From Hofstenia miamia (lineage: Eukaryota > Xenacoelomorpha > Acoela), in contig SCFE01000038.1 of assembly GCA_004352715.1 (NCBI GenBank), positions 1,827,667 through 1,891,666 of the forward strand: a stretch of 64,000 bases of DNA, given 5' to 3'. The notes beneath the pieces are model-generated. The model saw nothing but the letters and a program-made list of their open reading frames with translations. It made no database searches and was not told the origin of the DNA. Position numbers and translations under genes: made by a program. This document shows positions 35,401 through 45,148 of this stretch, piece after piece (within the stretch, counting starts at the first letter, position 1; each line of letters opens with the position of its first letter).

Positions 35401-38400
35401 TTTGCTATATTTACCCATATAAATGTTGGTGCATTTAGTTGAGTTTATCTCATGATATTCAGATATCAATTTTTCATATAAACCTAAATCTACAGTATTA
35501 GTGGCTTAGTCGTAATTCTTTTATTGCGAGTGGAAAAGACTTCCTAATTTTTTTGAAATTTAGCAAATCCTTGACCCTCGTGTAGTTAATTCTTTATATT
35601 ACAGTTTAATCCAATAGTCATTTAGATCTATTGGTGTTAGTTACAATACAACGACATTAGGATTGCTATATGCAAAACGCTTAAAAGAAATTAATCCTGA
35701 TTATGTTCGTTCCATTACTCCAGCCAATCTACTCTTGCTATCTCTGGTATTTCGTTTTTCTTTTTATAATGAATTTACGTGTATCATTTTTAGATCATGT
35801 CTTCGAAATATCTCCATGATAGTGGGGAAGTTGATGATGTACCGGATGAGGAGTGGGCTGAAATAGGTAATCTTAATCTTAATTGTGCACATATCGAATT
35901 TTATATTGATTAGAAATAACATATTAGCAATGACCATTTCGGTTGCAGAAATTTTTAGCTAAACGCTTATATTTGGGTTTTTTTGTCTGTGTCAAATTCT
36001 GTGCGTTTGTGTTTTTGTATCCGAAATTCCCATTCTTTATCCAACAATTGAACAGCTCGAAGATCCTGAGAAGTAATTTTCATAGTTCTATGCACTGCCA
36101 TGTTTTGTGCAATTTAAGTTTTTACATTCATTACATATTTTTCGCTGGAATTCTGATTAGTTTCTGAGGACCTTAATACATTCTACCTGACGAAGGTTTC
36201 ATGGTAGTATTCAAAGAATTTCAGAGATATCATATATTTGCTACGTTTTTTTTATTTTTAGTGTTTACATTGATGTCTCTTTATTACCCTGGTTTAACAT
36301 ATCTTATTTAGTTGGGCTATCTGTTGATTTTTTAAACGACTCGCAATTCAATTACCTCGAAGCAATCGTGAGTGCTTTTTAGATTTAGATTAAAGTAATG
36401 TGTAAAGCAAGTGTGTTAATTGTCAGGTTTCGAATGTATGTTATTACGGCTGTTTCTGTTTGCTCTATAAATGTCATTATTAGCGCATGTATTCATATCA
36501 TTATCGTGGCCAAATTATACATGACTATATTTCAATAACTGAAAAAATACTTAGATTAAGCTTTTCGAGTTGTTACTAATTGAAATATTCTTTCATAATT
36601 TTGGAGTAAATCAAGCGATACCTGCCTTTTAACATTATTAATTTCCAGGCTTGAGATATATGAGATATATTGGACGATCTCTAGGGCGATTTTTTTACCT
36701 AAAAATTTAAAAATTTTGACCCAAAACGTAATTTTTTACCTAAAAATTGACCTAAAGATTTTTTAGCCTTTTTTAAATTCCTGTATTCTATACTAAACAT
36801 AATCAACTAGGCAGGAAGAAGCACCAATAGAGAACTGCCCATTATTTTATTGTCTTAAGCATGCTCTTTAACATTGAGAAGAACTTTCCATGGAAGCATG
36901 AGAACACTTGATATTTTCTGCAATCCATATTTTGTAAGATTATTCAAGTCATGTAATCTATAGTTGTCCATTTTCGACAAAGCATCCAAAATTAACACGT
37001 TTCCTGCGATGTGACCCACCGGTGAGTTTTTGTTTTATTTTCTAAAATATTTCAATACTTTTCTTTTAATTATTATTTTAAGGCTCTAGTAATGTTGTCA
37101 AAGGGTTGAAATATACAAAAAATTCAGAAATTGAAGTTTATTGAAATAATTGCATGCAAAATTTTTCTGAAATTGAAGACATAAGTGCTTTTGGCCACTT
37201 TTGAGCCTTCGTTTGCTGCTAGCATTTCGTAGCAGCCTCTGCATCTTTTTCTTGTATTTCTTTTTTGTCCTTCAGCTTCTTTTAGACAATGTTCAGGTGT
37301 CCCAGAAATGTTCAAAATTGATTTTCTTACCTAATGAAAGACTATCATGTGAGAGATAAATACTGACAACTTCTCCCTTCAATTGCTCTTATGATACTGA
37401 AGCTATAGTAGTTTAACTACCAACGCAGCACATGGATAACAGCTCTTATGACTGTCGCAGGAAACGTGTTAAGGTTGATTTAAACTCAAAGCATTTTACA
37501 AGTTCAATTCATTTCATAGCAATTTGTGGCTTGCACTAACTTTTGCATTATTGCCTCATTGAGTGCAGTTTTTGCTCTCTCAACAATGACATCCTTAGTA
37601 ATGTCATTTTCATAAAGAATGGTACAATATCGAAATAATAATTAAATGTTTGCTCTAACCTATCTCTATTTTAGTAGTTGGAAATTGTGCAGTGACATTT
37701 TCCCATGTAACCAAAAAATTTATATATTTTATATTGGAAATGACGTTATAGATTTATAAGTAGAGGATTCCTCCCCTTTAAACTTTTGTTTAGAATTTAA
37801 GTACAAAAAGCATAAATTTTTGCGGATACTCTGCTATTAGCCCTTTCTTGCATAGAACTTTTTATTTCAAGCCAGAACCATAAAATTGAAAATATACATG
37901 TACAGAGCGTCTCGTAATTGGCCCAGTTTTATAAAGCAGTGTAAAAAAAACTAGAAATCCAAATTGAACCATATTTTACAACAACAGAACAAATACATGA
38001 TCATCACTTAATAATAAAAAATGTTCAAAAATATCTCCTTTGTCAGCAAATAAATGATCCACGCTACGAAAGATATGATTGACAGTATTTTGAATTTCTT
38101 CTTGCGTTATTTCTGAATATACCTGAACAATTTTACTCTTCAAATCATCAATCGTGTTTGGTTTATTATTGTGGTAGACTCTACTCTTCAATACAGCCCA
38201 AAGCCAGTAATCTAGTGGTGTTAAGTCTGGAGAACTTGCAGGTCAGGAAACGTCCAATGACTCTGTCAGGAAAGTGTTCTTTCAAAGTTGCCGTGACTGG
38301 GCGAGCAAAATGAGGCAGTGCCCCCATCCTGCTGGAAAATAGCTGTACGATATGCACCTGTCGTCCTACACTATGGTATGAAATAATGCGTAAGCATTTG

Positions 38401-40289
38401 AAACTGTCAAATTTATAGTGGCAAGAAAACGCCGCCCAAACAACAACACGCGATGAGTGACTTGATTTTGACAATGTCCTTATAGGCTTTTCTGTCACTC
38501 AAATGACACCATTGTGGCGGTTTACAGACCCATCCAATGAGAAGATAGCTTCGTCACTCCAGATAATGTCTGCCACTTTATAATGATTATCCAGCAACCA
38601 GCGCATAAATTGCAGTCGTTTTTCCTTATCATCTGCAGTGATTGCTTGGTGTAATGAGATACGATAAAGATACAAGCCCATTTTTCCATGCATAATTTTA
38701 TGAAGTTGATTTCGGAATTCCACTTAATGAGGAGACAGTACTGCAGCTGTATAGTTGTAAGGAACTTGCAGATTGAGCAACGCTGATAGCTTCCTGTACG
38801 AGTGATACGCGTTTTTCTTCTAACGATTTTCGTCCTTTACCAGGCGCATCATGAAGGCTATAAGTTTTTTCAAATTTTTAAATAAGACGTGTGATAGATG
38901 TTGCAGAGAATGGATCGTGAATTAATAAATTCAATGTTTTGTACATGCGTAAAGTTTGAGCTGCACTTCTTCCATTTGCGTAATAGAGTTGAACAATAGA
39001 TAATCGAGTTGGTAAATCCATCTCAAAGTTGCAACACAGTCTAAAATGATATTTATGAGTAATTCAAATGAAACCTCATGTTTTATACTGCAAACAAAAA
39101 ATATTTCATTATTTTAATCTAATTGGTTAATGAAATAATATCTATTCAAATAACTGCACTAATATCGAGACACTCTGTATTTTAGGATTATTAGACACAA
39201 ACTATCCCAGTGCCTTCTGATGGTCATACTCTATCCTAGAAATGGTAACGTGTGTGTCCAGAATGATATAGTCAGTACAGATGAAAGTGTTCAGGAGATT
39301 GATAGGCAACCCTCATAAACCAATTTTTTTAGAGTATTATACCATTTGTCAGGTTTTAAAAACTACACTTAATGGATTTCACAAAAAAATTTTCACTCCA
39401 CCCTAATGATATACTCTCAATGGCATTGTTTAAACTGTTATAACTCTGGTTTTGCACCTCCACGGGAATTGACATCAAGACATTCCTATCCAGTGAGCAC
39501 ACATTGTCTTTCACTATTCGCATTGAAGCCATTGGCTCTTGTTACTGCACACCAATCTTCAAGATTTCCGAACGCGTTGCTTCAATTTGTGCATTTTTAT
39601 ACGTTTCAGGCTTCGTATTTTTCAGAATTCCCTATTTTTAACTGGCAGGATATTGCTCTCTTCAAGACGACATTTATAACATAGCAGAAACTTATATGAA
39701 GAAATTTCTTATTCTGAATAAAATCTATCAATTGGAAAGCGCAGGATGGTCGAAAAATATGCTATCTTCATACATGTGAATAATTGCTACTATAGTAAAT
39801 AAAGTGAAGATTTGTTTCTAGTCTATAGATTGTCTTGTTTCTTAGTTTCACTTTTTTAATAACGCAATAGTTTGATATCTCTTTTAAATTGAATAACTTA
39901 TATTCAAATTTGAATACGTTACTTATAAATTTGTTTGTATTTTAAATTTATTGTGCCATGTTTTAAATTGAATTCACTGAGTTTTAATTTGAGTGAGTAA
40001 AAGTTTAAATTAATCAGTAACTGGTTTGTTTTATGTTGCAATTATTAATATCATTTGATGCTTTAGCAATGGAAGTTGTACGTGACCAGTTCCTTGTTTA
40101 AAGATTTTTTGAAAGAATTCACTCATTAGTAAGATTTTAGAGTCTCTTGTTTAATATTGTTTTGATTTTAGTTTGGTTTTGCATCATCTAGTTCGTTCTA
40201 AAACATTCCGGTATTCACATGCTGTAACTTTATTGGAAAATCCTCGATTTGTGGATTGCTTACTACAATCGTTGATATATTACTTGAAG
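26399..40289 (+). CDS. CNPPD1: CNPPD1-like cyclin (Pas1/PHO80 domain) gene, nine exons found, incomplete at 3' end
   Basis: Exons: 26399-26407, 26515-26556 (or 26568), 26745-26838, 35215-35290, 35626-35746, 35794-35866, 36312-36367, 40067-40128, 40172-40289. All acceptors are AG and all donors GT, and phases match at every junction (0, 0, 1, 2, 0, 1, 0, 2). The 217-221 residues read so far have no internal stop. The product resembles cyclin Pas1/PHO80 domain-containing protein 1: an L-L-Y-A-K-R-L-K-E-I-N-P-D-Y block, SKYLHDSGEVDD..DEEWAEI, QWKLYV and F-R-Y-S-x-x-V-T-L-L-E-N follow the family order. PHO80-type cyclins bind cyclin-dependent kinases; the role of CNPPD1 is poorly known. The ATG lies 18 bp after an acceptor at 26380, so a 5' UTR exon is upstream. 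C-terminal exons beyond 40289 were not found. Introns hold at least six mobile-element insertions. Confidence 0.7.
26515..26556 (+). CDS. CNPPD1: CNPPD1-like exon 2
   Basis: Follows TTTAG. Encodes VLDSVFSSRVTRSE in phase 0. The donor is uncertain: GAG/GTCGAA after 26556 or TTT/GTTGCA after 26568; both keep phase 0 with exon 3. Confidence 0.45.
26745..26838 (+). CDS. CNPPD1: CNPPD1-like exon 3
   Basis: 94 bp between TGTTTAG and TTTCAG/GTGAGT. Encodes EASCRTLLNNIRKICGIQ and onward to a phase 1 donor. The following intron is 8376 bp and contains most of the transposons. Confidence 0.65.
26860..28625 (+). mobile_element. 5'-truncated LINE (CR1/jockey-like) in intron 3
   Basis: Reverse transcriptase motifs appear in order: FLDISNAFDRL (motif A, about 26955), QGSVLAVLFFL (motif B, about 27135, one frame over), YVNDTAIF where Y-A-D-D is expected (about 27217; the first catalytic Asp is Asn), then HTHLGVQLAANLNW (about 27411) and KFDLDPFDFILF. 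The C-terminal end resumes at about 28340 with HSFFNRVCASANFLLAL, so about 600 bp at 27735-28340 looks like a later insertion or an ATT-rich expansion. The tail has AATAAA-like CTTAATAAAG and T-rich DNA near 28600. Dead by frameshifts. Confidence 0.7.
28626..30590. other. AT-rich intronic DNA
   Basis: Nothing recognised. Short ORFs on both strands lack motifs and splice context. Confidence 0.45.
30619..31710 (-). pseudogene. Tc1-like transposase (DD34E), fragmented, N-terminus duplicated at a join
   Basis: Minus strand, N to C: MPRGKDTSPFKLTEIRTLL (helix-turn-helix, from 31674 and again from 31440), then GITTAKLRKSLEDAGTSVSR and RTTVWRRLKEID (about 31120-31220), a region with MHDSAPCHKAK (about 30885-30920, second catalytic Asp), and WPGNSPDLNPIETLW (about 30800-30850, the P-D-L-N-P-I-E catalytic Glu block). 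The first Asp region is missing. 31247-31476 and 31481-31710 are identical and separated by a single n, so the doubled N-terminus is probably an assembly effect. Terminal repeats not convincingly seen. Confidence 0.75.
31985..32660 (-). mobile_element. GC-rich insertion of unknown type, retroelement-like
   Basis: About 650 bp with clearly higher GC than everything around it and abrupt edges. The minus strand has a 112-codon ORF (32291-32629) and an 83-codon ORF (31944-32195) without motifs I recognise. Composition and sharp borders suggest a recently inserted element, perhaps the 3' part of a LINE or LTR element read on the minus strand. No poly(A), target duplication or terminal repeat was identified. 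Confidence 0.4.
32661..33860. other. Intronic DNA, nothing recognised
   Basis: AT-rich apart from a small CGGAGCTTTTTCTCCG hairpin near 33738. No coding signals. Confidence 0.4.
33865..35004 (-). mobile_element. Tc1/mariner element, DD41D (rosa-like), with TIRs and TA duplication
   Basis: Ends CAGGGTGATTGAAAAGTAAC at 33865 and its near reverse complement ending 35004, both next to TA. The 1140-bp element contains one minus-strand transposase remnant. Inserted in intron 3 of the CNPPD1-like gene. Confidence 0.85.
33976..34806 (-). pseudogene. DD41D transposase, internally deleted
   Basis: ATG at 34806 opens MAGRLTLQERAQIAARYEVL; the C-terminal frame (33976-34458) has VWCGMVFDRIVGPF, MQDGAPPHF with the second Asp and RSPDLTPCDFFLWG with the third. 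I count 41 residues between those two Asp, hence DD41D. The segment with the first catalytic Asp is absent: the HTH part runs straight into the R-P-K-I-T-V-W-C-G block. There is also a stop near 34705 and a frameshift. Non-autonomous. Confidence 0.8.
35215..35290 (+). CDS. CNPPD1: CNPPD1-like exon 4
   Basis: 76 bp between TCATTTAG and GTAAGT. Enters in phase 1 and leaves in phase 2; encodes ECTCEIINALYESDEVNLEF and a few more residues. Confidence 0.7.
35626..35746 (+). CDS. CNPPD1: CNPPD1-like exon 5 (cyclin helix region)
   Basis: 121 bp between TCATTTAG and GTATTT. Encodes YNTTLGLLYAKRLKEINPDY and RSITPANLLLLSL, the family's Y-I-E-R-L-R-x-x-N-P-x-Y...S-S-D-L-F-L-I-S-like stretch. Confidence 0.75.
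35794..35866 (+). CDS. CNPPD1: CNPPD1-like exon 6
   Basis: 73 bp after a 47-bp intron ending TTTTTAG; donor GTAATC. Encodes IMSSKYLHDSGEVDD and DEEWAEI, the most diagnostic block (family: ASKYL.DEGEEEEVFNDEW). Confidence 0.8.
36312..36367 (+). CDS. CNPPD1: CNPPD1-like exon 7
   Basis: 56 bp between TTATTTAG and GTGAGT. Encodes GLSVDFLNDSQFNYLEAI, matching the helix before the conserved W-x-L-Y. The following intron (3.7 kb) holds the piggyBac-like and second DD41D elements. Confidence 0.7.
36368..36991. other. Intron 7 of the CNPPD1-like gene, first part
   Basis: AT-rich. Contains a short repetitive stretch of TTTTTTACCTAAAAATT-like units at about 36690-36765. No gene. Confidence 0.4.
36996..37468 (-). 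mobile_element. piggyBac-like remnant with TTAA duplication
   Basis: Perfect 14-bp inverted ends CACGTTTCCTGCGA / TCGCAGGAAACGTG, flanked by TTAA at 36992-36995 and 37469-37472. The minus strand encodes the tail of a piggyBac transposase: HCLKEAEGQKRNTRKRCRGC, then in another frame HLCLQFQKNFACNYFNK, the Cys-rich C-terminal finger with some Cys replaced. At 473 bp it is an internally deleted, non-autonomous copy. Confidence 0.75.
37903..39177 (-). mobile_element. Second DD41D-like mariner element with TIRs and TA duplication
   Basis: Ends CAGAGCGTCTCG at 37903 and CGAGACACTCTG ending 39177, each next to TA. 1275 bp, one minus-strand transposase relic. Its ends and protein differ from the element at 33865, so it is another subfamily. 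Confidence 0.8.
37976..39021 (-). pseudogene. DD41D-like transposase, full-length but decayed
   Basis: ATG at 39021 starts MDLPTRLSIVQLYYANGRSA (HTH). Downstream: RLQFMRWLLDNHYK then IIWSDEAIFSLDGSVNR with the first catalytic Asp (about 38540-38580), VVVWAAFS (about 38430), MGALPHFARPV where the family has Q-D-G-A (second Asp lost, about 38310), and SSPDLTPLDYWLWAVLKS in a shifted frame (about 38190-38245) with the third Asp. Stops and at least two frameshifts. Catalytically dead. Confidence 0.75.
39178..40066. other. Intron 7 of the CNPPD1-like gene, last part
   Basis: AT-rich. An open stretch at 39186-39318 follows a TTTTAG but its phase does not fit either neighbouring exon. Nothing else recognised. 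Confidence 0.4.
40067..40128 (+). CDS. CNPPD1: CNPPD1-like exon 8
   Basis: 62 bp between TGCTTTAG and GTAAGA. Encodes QWKLYVTSSLFKDFLKEFTH and leaves in phase 2. Corresponds to the family's D-W-x-L-Y-x-x-P-x-E-L-F block. Confidence 0.7.
40172..40289 (+). CDS. CNPPD1: CNPPD1-like exon 9
   Basis: 118 bp after a 43-bp intron; donor GTTTGT. Encodes LVLHHLVRSKTFRYSHAVTL then LENPRFVDCLLQSLIYYLK, comparable to F-T-Y-T-D-L-x-x-L-L-E-Q in vertebrate CNPPD1. Leaves in phase 0. Confidence 0.65.
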
Positions 40290-40529
40290 GTTTGTATTAG
40301 TATATTTATTCATTTGAAAACCTACTTTATGTTCACTACCATTTTACACTTAATGAAACTTTTTGCGAGGGAGTTCTTTAAGTCGTTTAATAATCACTTC
40401 AAATTAATTCATTTCTAAGCTGATATTAACAATTTTACCTTGTACTAACATTGATTTTCAACTCAACATTGAACAATACTAGTATGATTCGCACAATAAC
40501 TACCTGGATCTTGGTTAAGTGCTGCTAAA

Positions 40530-41160
40530 CATCGATTATGTTATGTAAAAACGCACCTCATCCACTCCTGTGTAACAATTCCAAATAGATTTTCAATGGT
40601 GAGCGAGAGTTCTGGTGAGTTACGTGCCCATTGGAAGTTGGCCAACTAAGCGAACTCAAGGAAGCTGAGCAACGAGGCGCAGCGGGACATGGTGCCACAT
40701 CATGTTGTTAGACGCCTTCATTTTTAATTAGAATCTTGCCATCTGAGTTGTCACGTACCTCCTCTGCATTCATCATTCCATTCACTGGAGCAGGGTTCCT
40801 TAGGCGGATGCCTGACTATCAAGACGAGGTTGTCGGCACAAGCAACTGACTTGGAACAATAATGTATGACTTTATGCACTGATATGATGTACATGATCGA
40901 TACTACTTGAACCTTCTAAGACACTTCATCTATTTTGTCAGTAATTGTTTGTGAGTACGCTACCTTGCAGGTCTTCCACCATCCACAAGGCGACGACAAT
41001 GTGTTCAGATCGTGTTTAGTATAATTACTAGTAAGCCCATATGGTTGTTTGCAGCATCAATTTGCGATGTTGTCATTCGCTTTCTTCCGCAAACTCCCTT
41101 GCACTGTGACCTTTTCGGGCCAGGCTGATTCAGTCTGTGGATAAGCTGAGACATTTTTAA
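40530..41160 (-). pseudogene. Very degenerate Tc1-like transposase
   Basis: The minus strand near 40570-40640 reads ARNSPELSLTIENLFGIV, a decayed W-P-x-x-S-P-D-L-x-P-I-E-N-L-W-G block carrying the catalytic Glu. The other end (about 41095-41155) reads MSQLIHRLNQPGPKRSQCKG and RKRMTTSQIDA, like a Tc1 linker after the HTH. Many stops between them. Confidence 0.5.
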
Positions 41161-42060
41161 CTGATTAACTCTAGTTATTTGAGGGATTTCTGTGTATGGT
41201 AAATGTACTTCTTTAAAATCTATATGAAGTCGCTAATGGGGGTTCATTCAGTGCTCAAAGTAATGCATGTTATCTTAAATAAACAGGTAAAAAACTGAAC
41301 GTCGTCAGACGAAAAGTTCTAATTGGTTAACTGCTAACCAATGTTCTCACGCTGAATCATTTTTTGGGAATCGATTTTGGAATTCTTCTTTAAAAGAGTA
41401 AATGAACATATTAAACCGGTACTTGCTGAAATTTCTGGAAAACTATTTTTCTAACTAATACAATTTCAAATTGAAATAAATCAATAACAGCCGTTTTATT
41501 AATATCAAGAGTATCCCATATTTTAACTAATAATTGCTTCTTGGAATGGATTTATACAGTTTATGGAACTAGATTGCGGATACAGCAATTTTTTTAACAG
41601 TCATAGCAGTAATTGCCCCAGGTGATTTGTTGTTTTGAAGTTCTTCCTGTTTTCACTCTTGTAGCAACACATTCATTCTTTTTATAATTTTTGCTAATGT
41701 CCCAAGTCGTTGCATTAGACAGAACTACAATTTCTGACATTTTTCTGTGGAATGATGTTTCACGTTTTTCTTAATGATGATATTCCTCTTGGATTGTTGC
41801 AGTGCGAAATGAGTTCTACAATAATAAATTATCAGAATCACTTGATCAGTTCGCACTTGACCAGTTGATAAATAAGCCAACGTTTTAATTAATTACTAGT
41901 CTCCAAAATCGCACAGAATTACCAAAATTGACAAGCGCCCGTTTAATAAGCAAGTAGTTGTAATTTGGGAATATACAGATATATAATTCCAAACATCTAA
42001 TATAGTAAAATGTAAAGTATATTGTTCATGGATATCTAAATGCATATTAATATGCAAAGT
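41161..42060. other. AT-rich region, nothing recognised
   Basis: No gene or element could be supported. Possible 3' exons of the CNPPD1-like gene would lie here or beyond, but none could be assigned. Confidence 0.4.
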
Positions 42061-42062
42061 AC

Positions 42063-43215
42063 AACCGTGGCCAAAAAGGTTGGCGGTTTGAACATCTGGA
42101 ACAACTAATAGCCCTGCTTTGACAATACTTTGTTAGCATCTTTTCCAAATGCACAGCCATGTTGAGGCATATCAAAGATTGGCAAGGTCATTAAAAATTG
42201 CAGATTTTTTAAGAAATCACATTCACCATAATAACAGTAAAATACACATCAGAAGTTTAATATGAAGAAAAAAATCTCTTGGGAATTGATTCAAAAAGTC
42301 CTTTGATATAAGATTACGGCAAGTTGTAAAAAATCTCTTGCAGTTGTTCCCACAACTGTTCTGTTCATCTTGGATGCTGCTCAGACAAGGTATTTTATCT
42401 GAGTCCAGGCGTTTTCAATAATATTCAGATCTGTGCTAAAATTGTATGGAAATTACATTTAAATGAACAACAACTTCATGAAAAAGATGAACTGATGAAT
42501 TAATGTTTTTTAAATGCTTTCCGTTTACTTCATTCTCTTTCATCAACCGTCTGGTCTTTTGACTTGTGTGGGCTGGTGCGCCATCCTGCTGGATTAGTTC
42601 ATCACAATGGAAATCCGGGAGCATATATTCTTTGACAATCTTACAGTAGACGCACTGTTCATATTCTCTTTACGAGCTTTCGTTCACCTGAAGCTTTAAT
42701 ATGGCCTTAGACCATTATGCTGCCGCCACCATACCGTTCGTTGTAACAGTTGTTTATGCCCTTTGATCTTCTCACATAGCTTCTACGGGTAGAATTAAGC
42801 TTGAATATGCTCTTATCTGTAAACCCCACCTTGGGCCAATCCTAGGTTGAATTTGAAAGATTTTGCTTGCAGATCTCAACCCGAGGTCTCTTCTGTCGTA
42901 AAGTTAGGTGGGGTTTTCTTGCATCAATACATTCATATAGGTTATTTTGAGAATCCATGCAGACCTCACTATTTAACTGCTTGGATGTCATAGTGGGGTC
43001 CCTATAAGATACTCTAACAAGAACTCTTTCATGCTGAGGCTTTCACATTACCTTCTGTTAAATGTTGTTTTAGTAGTCGACGAATTGTAGATTGAGCAAT
43101 CCCAGTTGCACTCGATATTGCTGCTTGATTTGAACCCATAGTCTCCATGTGCACAATGATATCACGAACACCAATTGAATGAGAAGTTCAATGCCCACTT
43201 TTCTTCATATACATT
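42063..43215 (-). pseudogene. Tc1-like transposase relic
   Basis: Minus strand: HTH near 43080-43190 (IGVRDIIVHMETMGSNQAAI, then GIAQSTIRRLLKQH), and DELIQQDGAPAHTSQKTRRL at about 42545-42600 with the second catalytic Asp. The Glu/third block is eroded. ACCGTGGCCAAAAAGGTTGG at 42065-42084 looks like a Tc1-type end (compare CAGTGGCCAAAA), but no opposite end was found. Confidence 0.6.
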
Positions 43216-44098
43216 TTATGACTATATTAAATGCAATTGTTCTTTCCTTTAAAAGGCACCTCTGAAATGGATTCTGGGGTTTAATTCTAAAGTATCATCA
43301 ATCTACGTAATAGTCGAACATTGTCTTTTCGTTTGTACAAGAGTTGAATCAACTGTTTCCAATACTTTTATTAAATTAATCATCAATGAAGTAGTTGATG
43401 GCTGCGGCATATCAATGCTTCCAGATCCCCTTGCTACTTAAGTACAAAGGTATGGTTCTATAAAAATTTAAGTTGTAGTCTCGGTTGATTTGTTTGTAAT
43501 CTGCACACGTTTCAGCAAAAACTACCAGGCTGATTTGGCTGAAATTTGGCACGCCGATGCGCGCAATGTACATCCAGTGCAGAAAGAAGTTTGCTGATGA
43601 TCGGACTAATGGGACTTGTGCTAGGGCCAAAAATAGGTTTTTCGAACCTCTGTTTTAATTGATTACATTTTTGTAAGTGAGTGACGTCAGATTTGACTAA
43701 GCATAGAAATTCAATCTATGATTTTTCACTCAATATGGGCCTTAGTTAAAAATTTTTTAAAATTTTTTACCGAAAAATTTTTTATTTAACCAGTCAAAGG
43801 CAATTTTGAAAATCTGACTGAGAGACATTTCACACCTTGCTTACGCCACTTGTTAACAGGCAAATATTTCATAAGAAATGAAACCAGTTCTGCTTTTTAA
43901 TTTATATTAATGAAATTTTTCCGAAGGTGATTTCCACCCAGAGCGTATGGGTCTTGGGAAAAAATGCAGCTCGTCTGATGATCAGAAAAATATATTTTAT
44001 AATTAAATACTTGAATATTAATAGTATATATACAAATAATAAGATTATATTCAACATTCAAGGTTTTAGAGTCACAATAATAGTTAATAGCCATGAAT
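43216..44098. other. AT-rich region, nothing recognised
   Basis: No supportable gene; a run of TTTAAAAATTTTT-type sequence lies near 43745-43790. Confidence 0.4.
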
Positions 44099-45010
44099 TC
44101 ATGAAATGTAATTACCATCAGCAGCAATGACCATTTCCAAATGTTGCCTGAGTGTATCAAAATGAAACGATTGAACTGGTCAAGATAATCATTCAAATAA
44201 TTTCGTACACCTTGATGATTTTCAAAGCCTCATTACGTCTGCTTGACCCAAAATTGCGGAATATTAGCCGATCGCATAAATTTAAATCTGGTTAGTAAGG
44301 TGGTTGTTGAACTCGAGTGATTTCATTTTCTTCCAAAAATAATCTGGTCAGATTAGCCGTGTGCGGCGTAGCGTTGTCGTGCATTACCGTTAATGTTCCT
44401 CTGCGTCTGATATCAACAATTCCCTGAAGAAATGTAACATCTTTTTTCGTTCACCGTTTCACCAGCATTCAACAATTCAGAATAATGCTCTCCACGAAAA
44501 TTTATTGCTACAATAATGTGAAACTTGCGAGCAGACATAGTTGTTCTTGCTATTGCTGGTCTGGCCAAACGATTGGAATCTGTACTAACCCATGCTCGTT
44601 TGTTCTGAGGCGTCGGCAAATTTTTCGCATACACCCATTTCTCATCAACTACTACTACTCCACCATGAATTTGCTCTAAACATTCGCGGGCCATAGCTAC
44701 CCGATTTGCTTTCTGTTGATCCGACAATTCATAGGGAATCCACCTCGCACATACGCTTCTTTTATTGAGATTTTTGGTAAATATTCTGTAGATAGAGGTC
44801 TGTTCTAAGTTAAGAAGGTTGCTAATGTATGCAAGAGAAATGCAGTCATCATCTTCTATTAATAATCTAACTGCTTCCACATTCTCAGCAGAACGAGACG
44901 TTCGCGGGCGACCACAACCTTCCTTTCTCTTCACAGCCGTTCTTTCCTTATCATGAAACTGCTTTGCTATGCTTTGAATATGCCTAACTGATGGAATATT
45001 TTCTTGACCC
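44099..45010 (-). pseudogene. mariner transposase (DD34D), nearly complete but interrupted
   Basis: Reading the minus strand: paired HTH with GCGRPRTSRSAENVEAV and TSIYRIF (44800-44930), VVVDEKWVY with the first Asp (about 44640), AWVSTDSNRLARPAIARTTM, then after a frameshift near 44435 VMHDNATPHTANLTRLFLEE (second Asp, about 44345-44385) and PDLNLCD with the third Asp (about 44270); 34 residues separate the last two. A TAA interrupts the P-P-Y-x-P-D motif. The end DTLRQHLEMVIAADGNYIS lies in a further frame and stops at 44099. No terminal repeats confirmed. Confidence 0.75.
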
Positions 45011-45148
45011 CATTCATTTCATCGTGAATTTCATCCAACTCTGATACTTTTAGAGCCAAAAGTGGACCAGGTCAGACATTTAATCTTAGAGACAGTATAA
45101 CAAAATTTAAAACTTTTTGTATTTTGTAAGTGAGTCTTTCTTCAGAAT

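Noticed and set aside
39186-39318. Possible exon after TTTTAG (43 codons to a TAA)
   Set aside because: Its entry phase does not fit exon 7 (phase 0), and exon 8 at 40067 continues the CNPPD1-like protein directly.
41570-41622. Hydrophobic stretch after GAACTAG as exon 10 of the CNPPD1-like gene
   Set aside because: The reading is short, alternative acceptors give stops, and the surrounding text is Tc1-like; no independent support.
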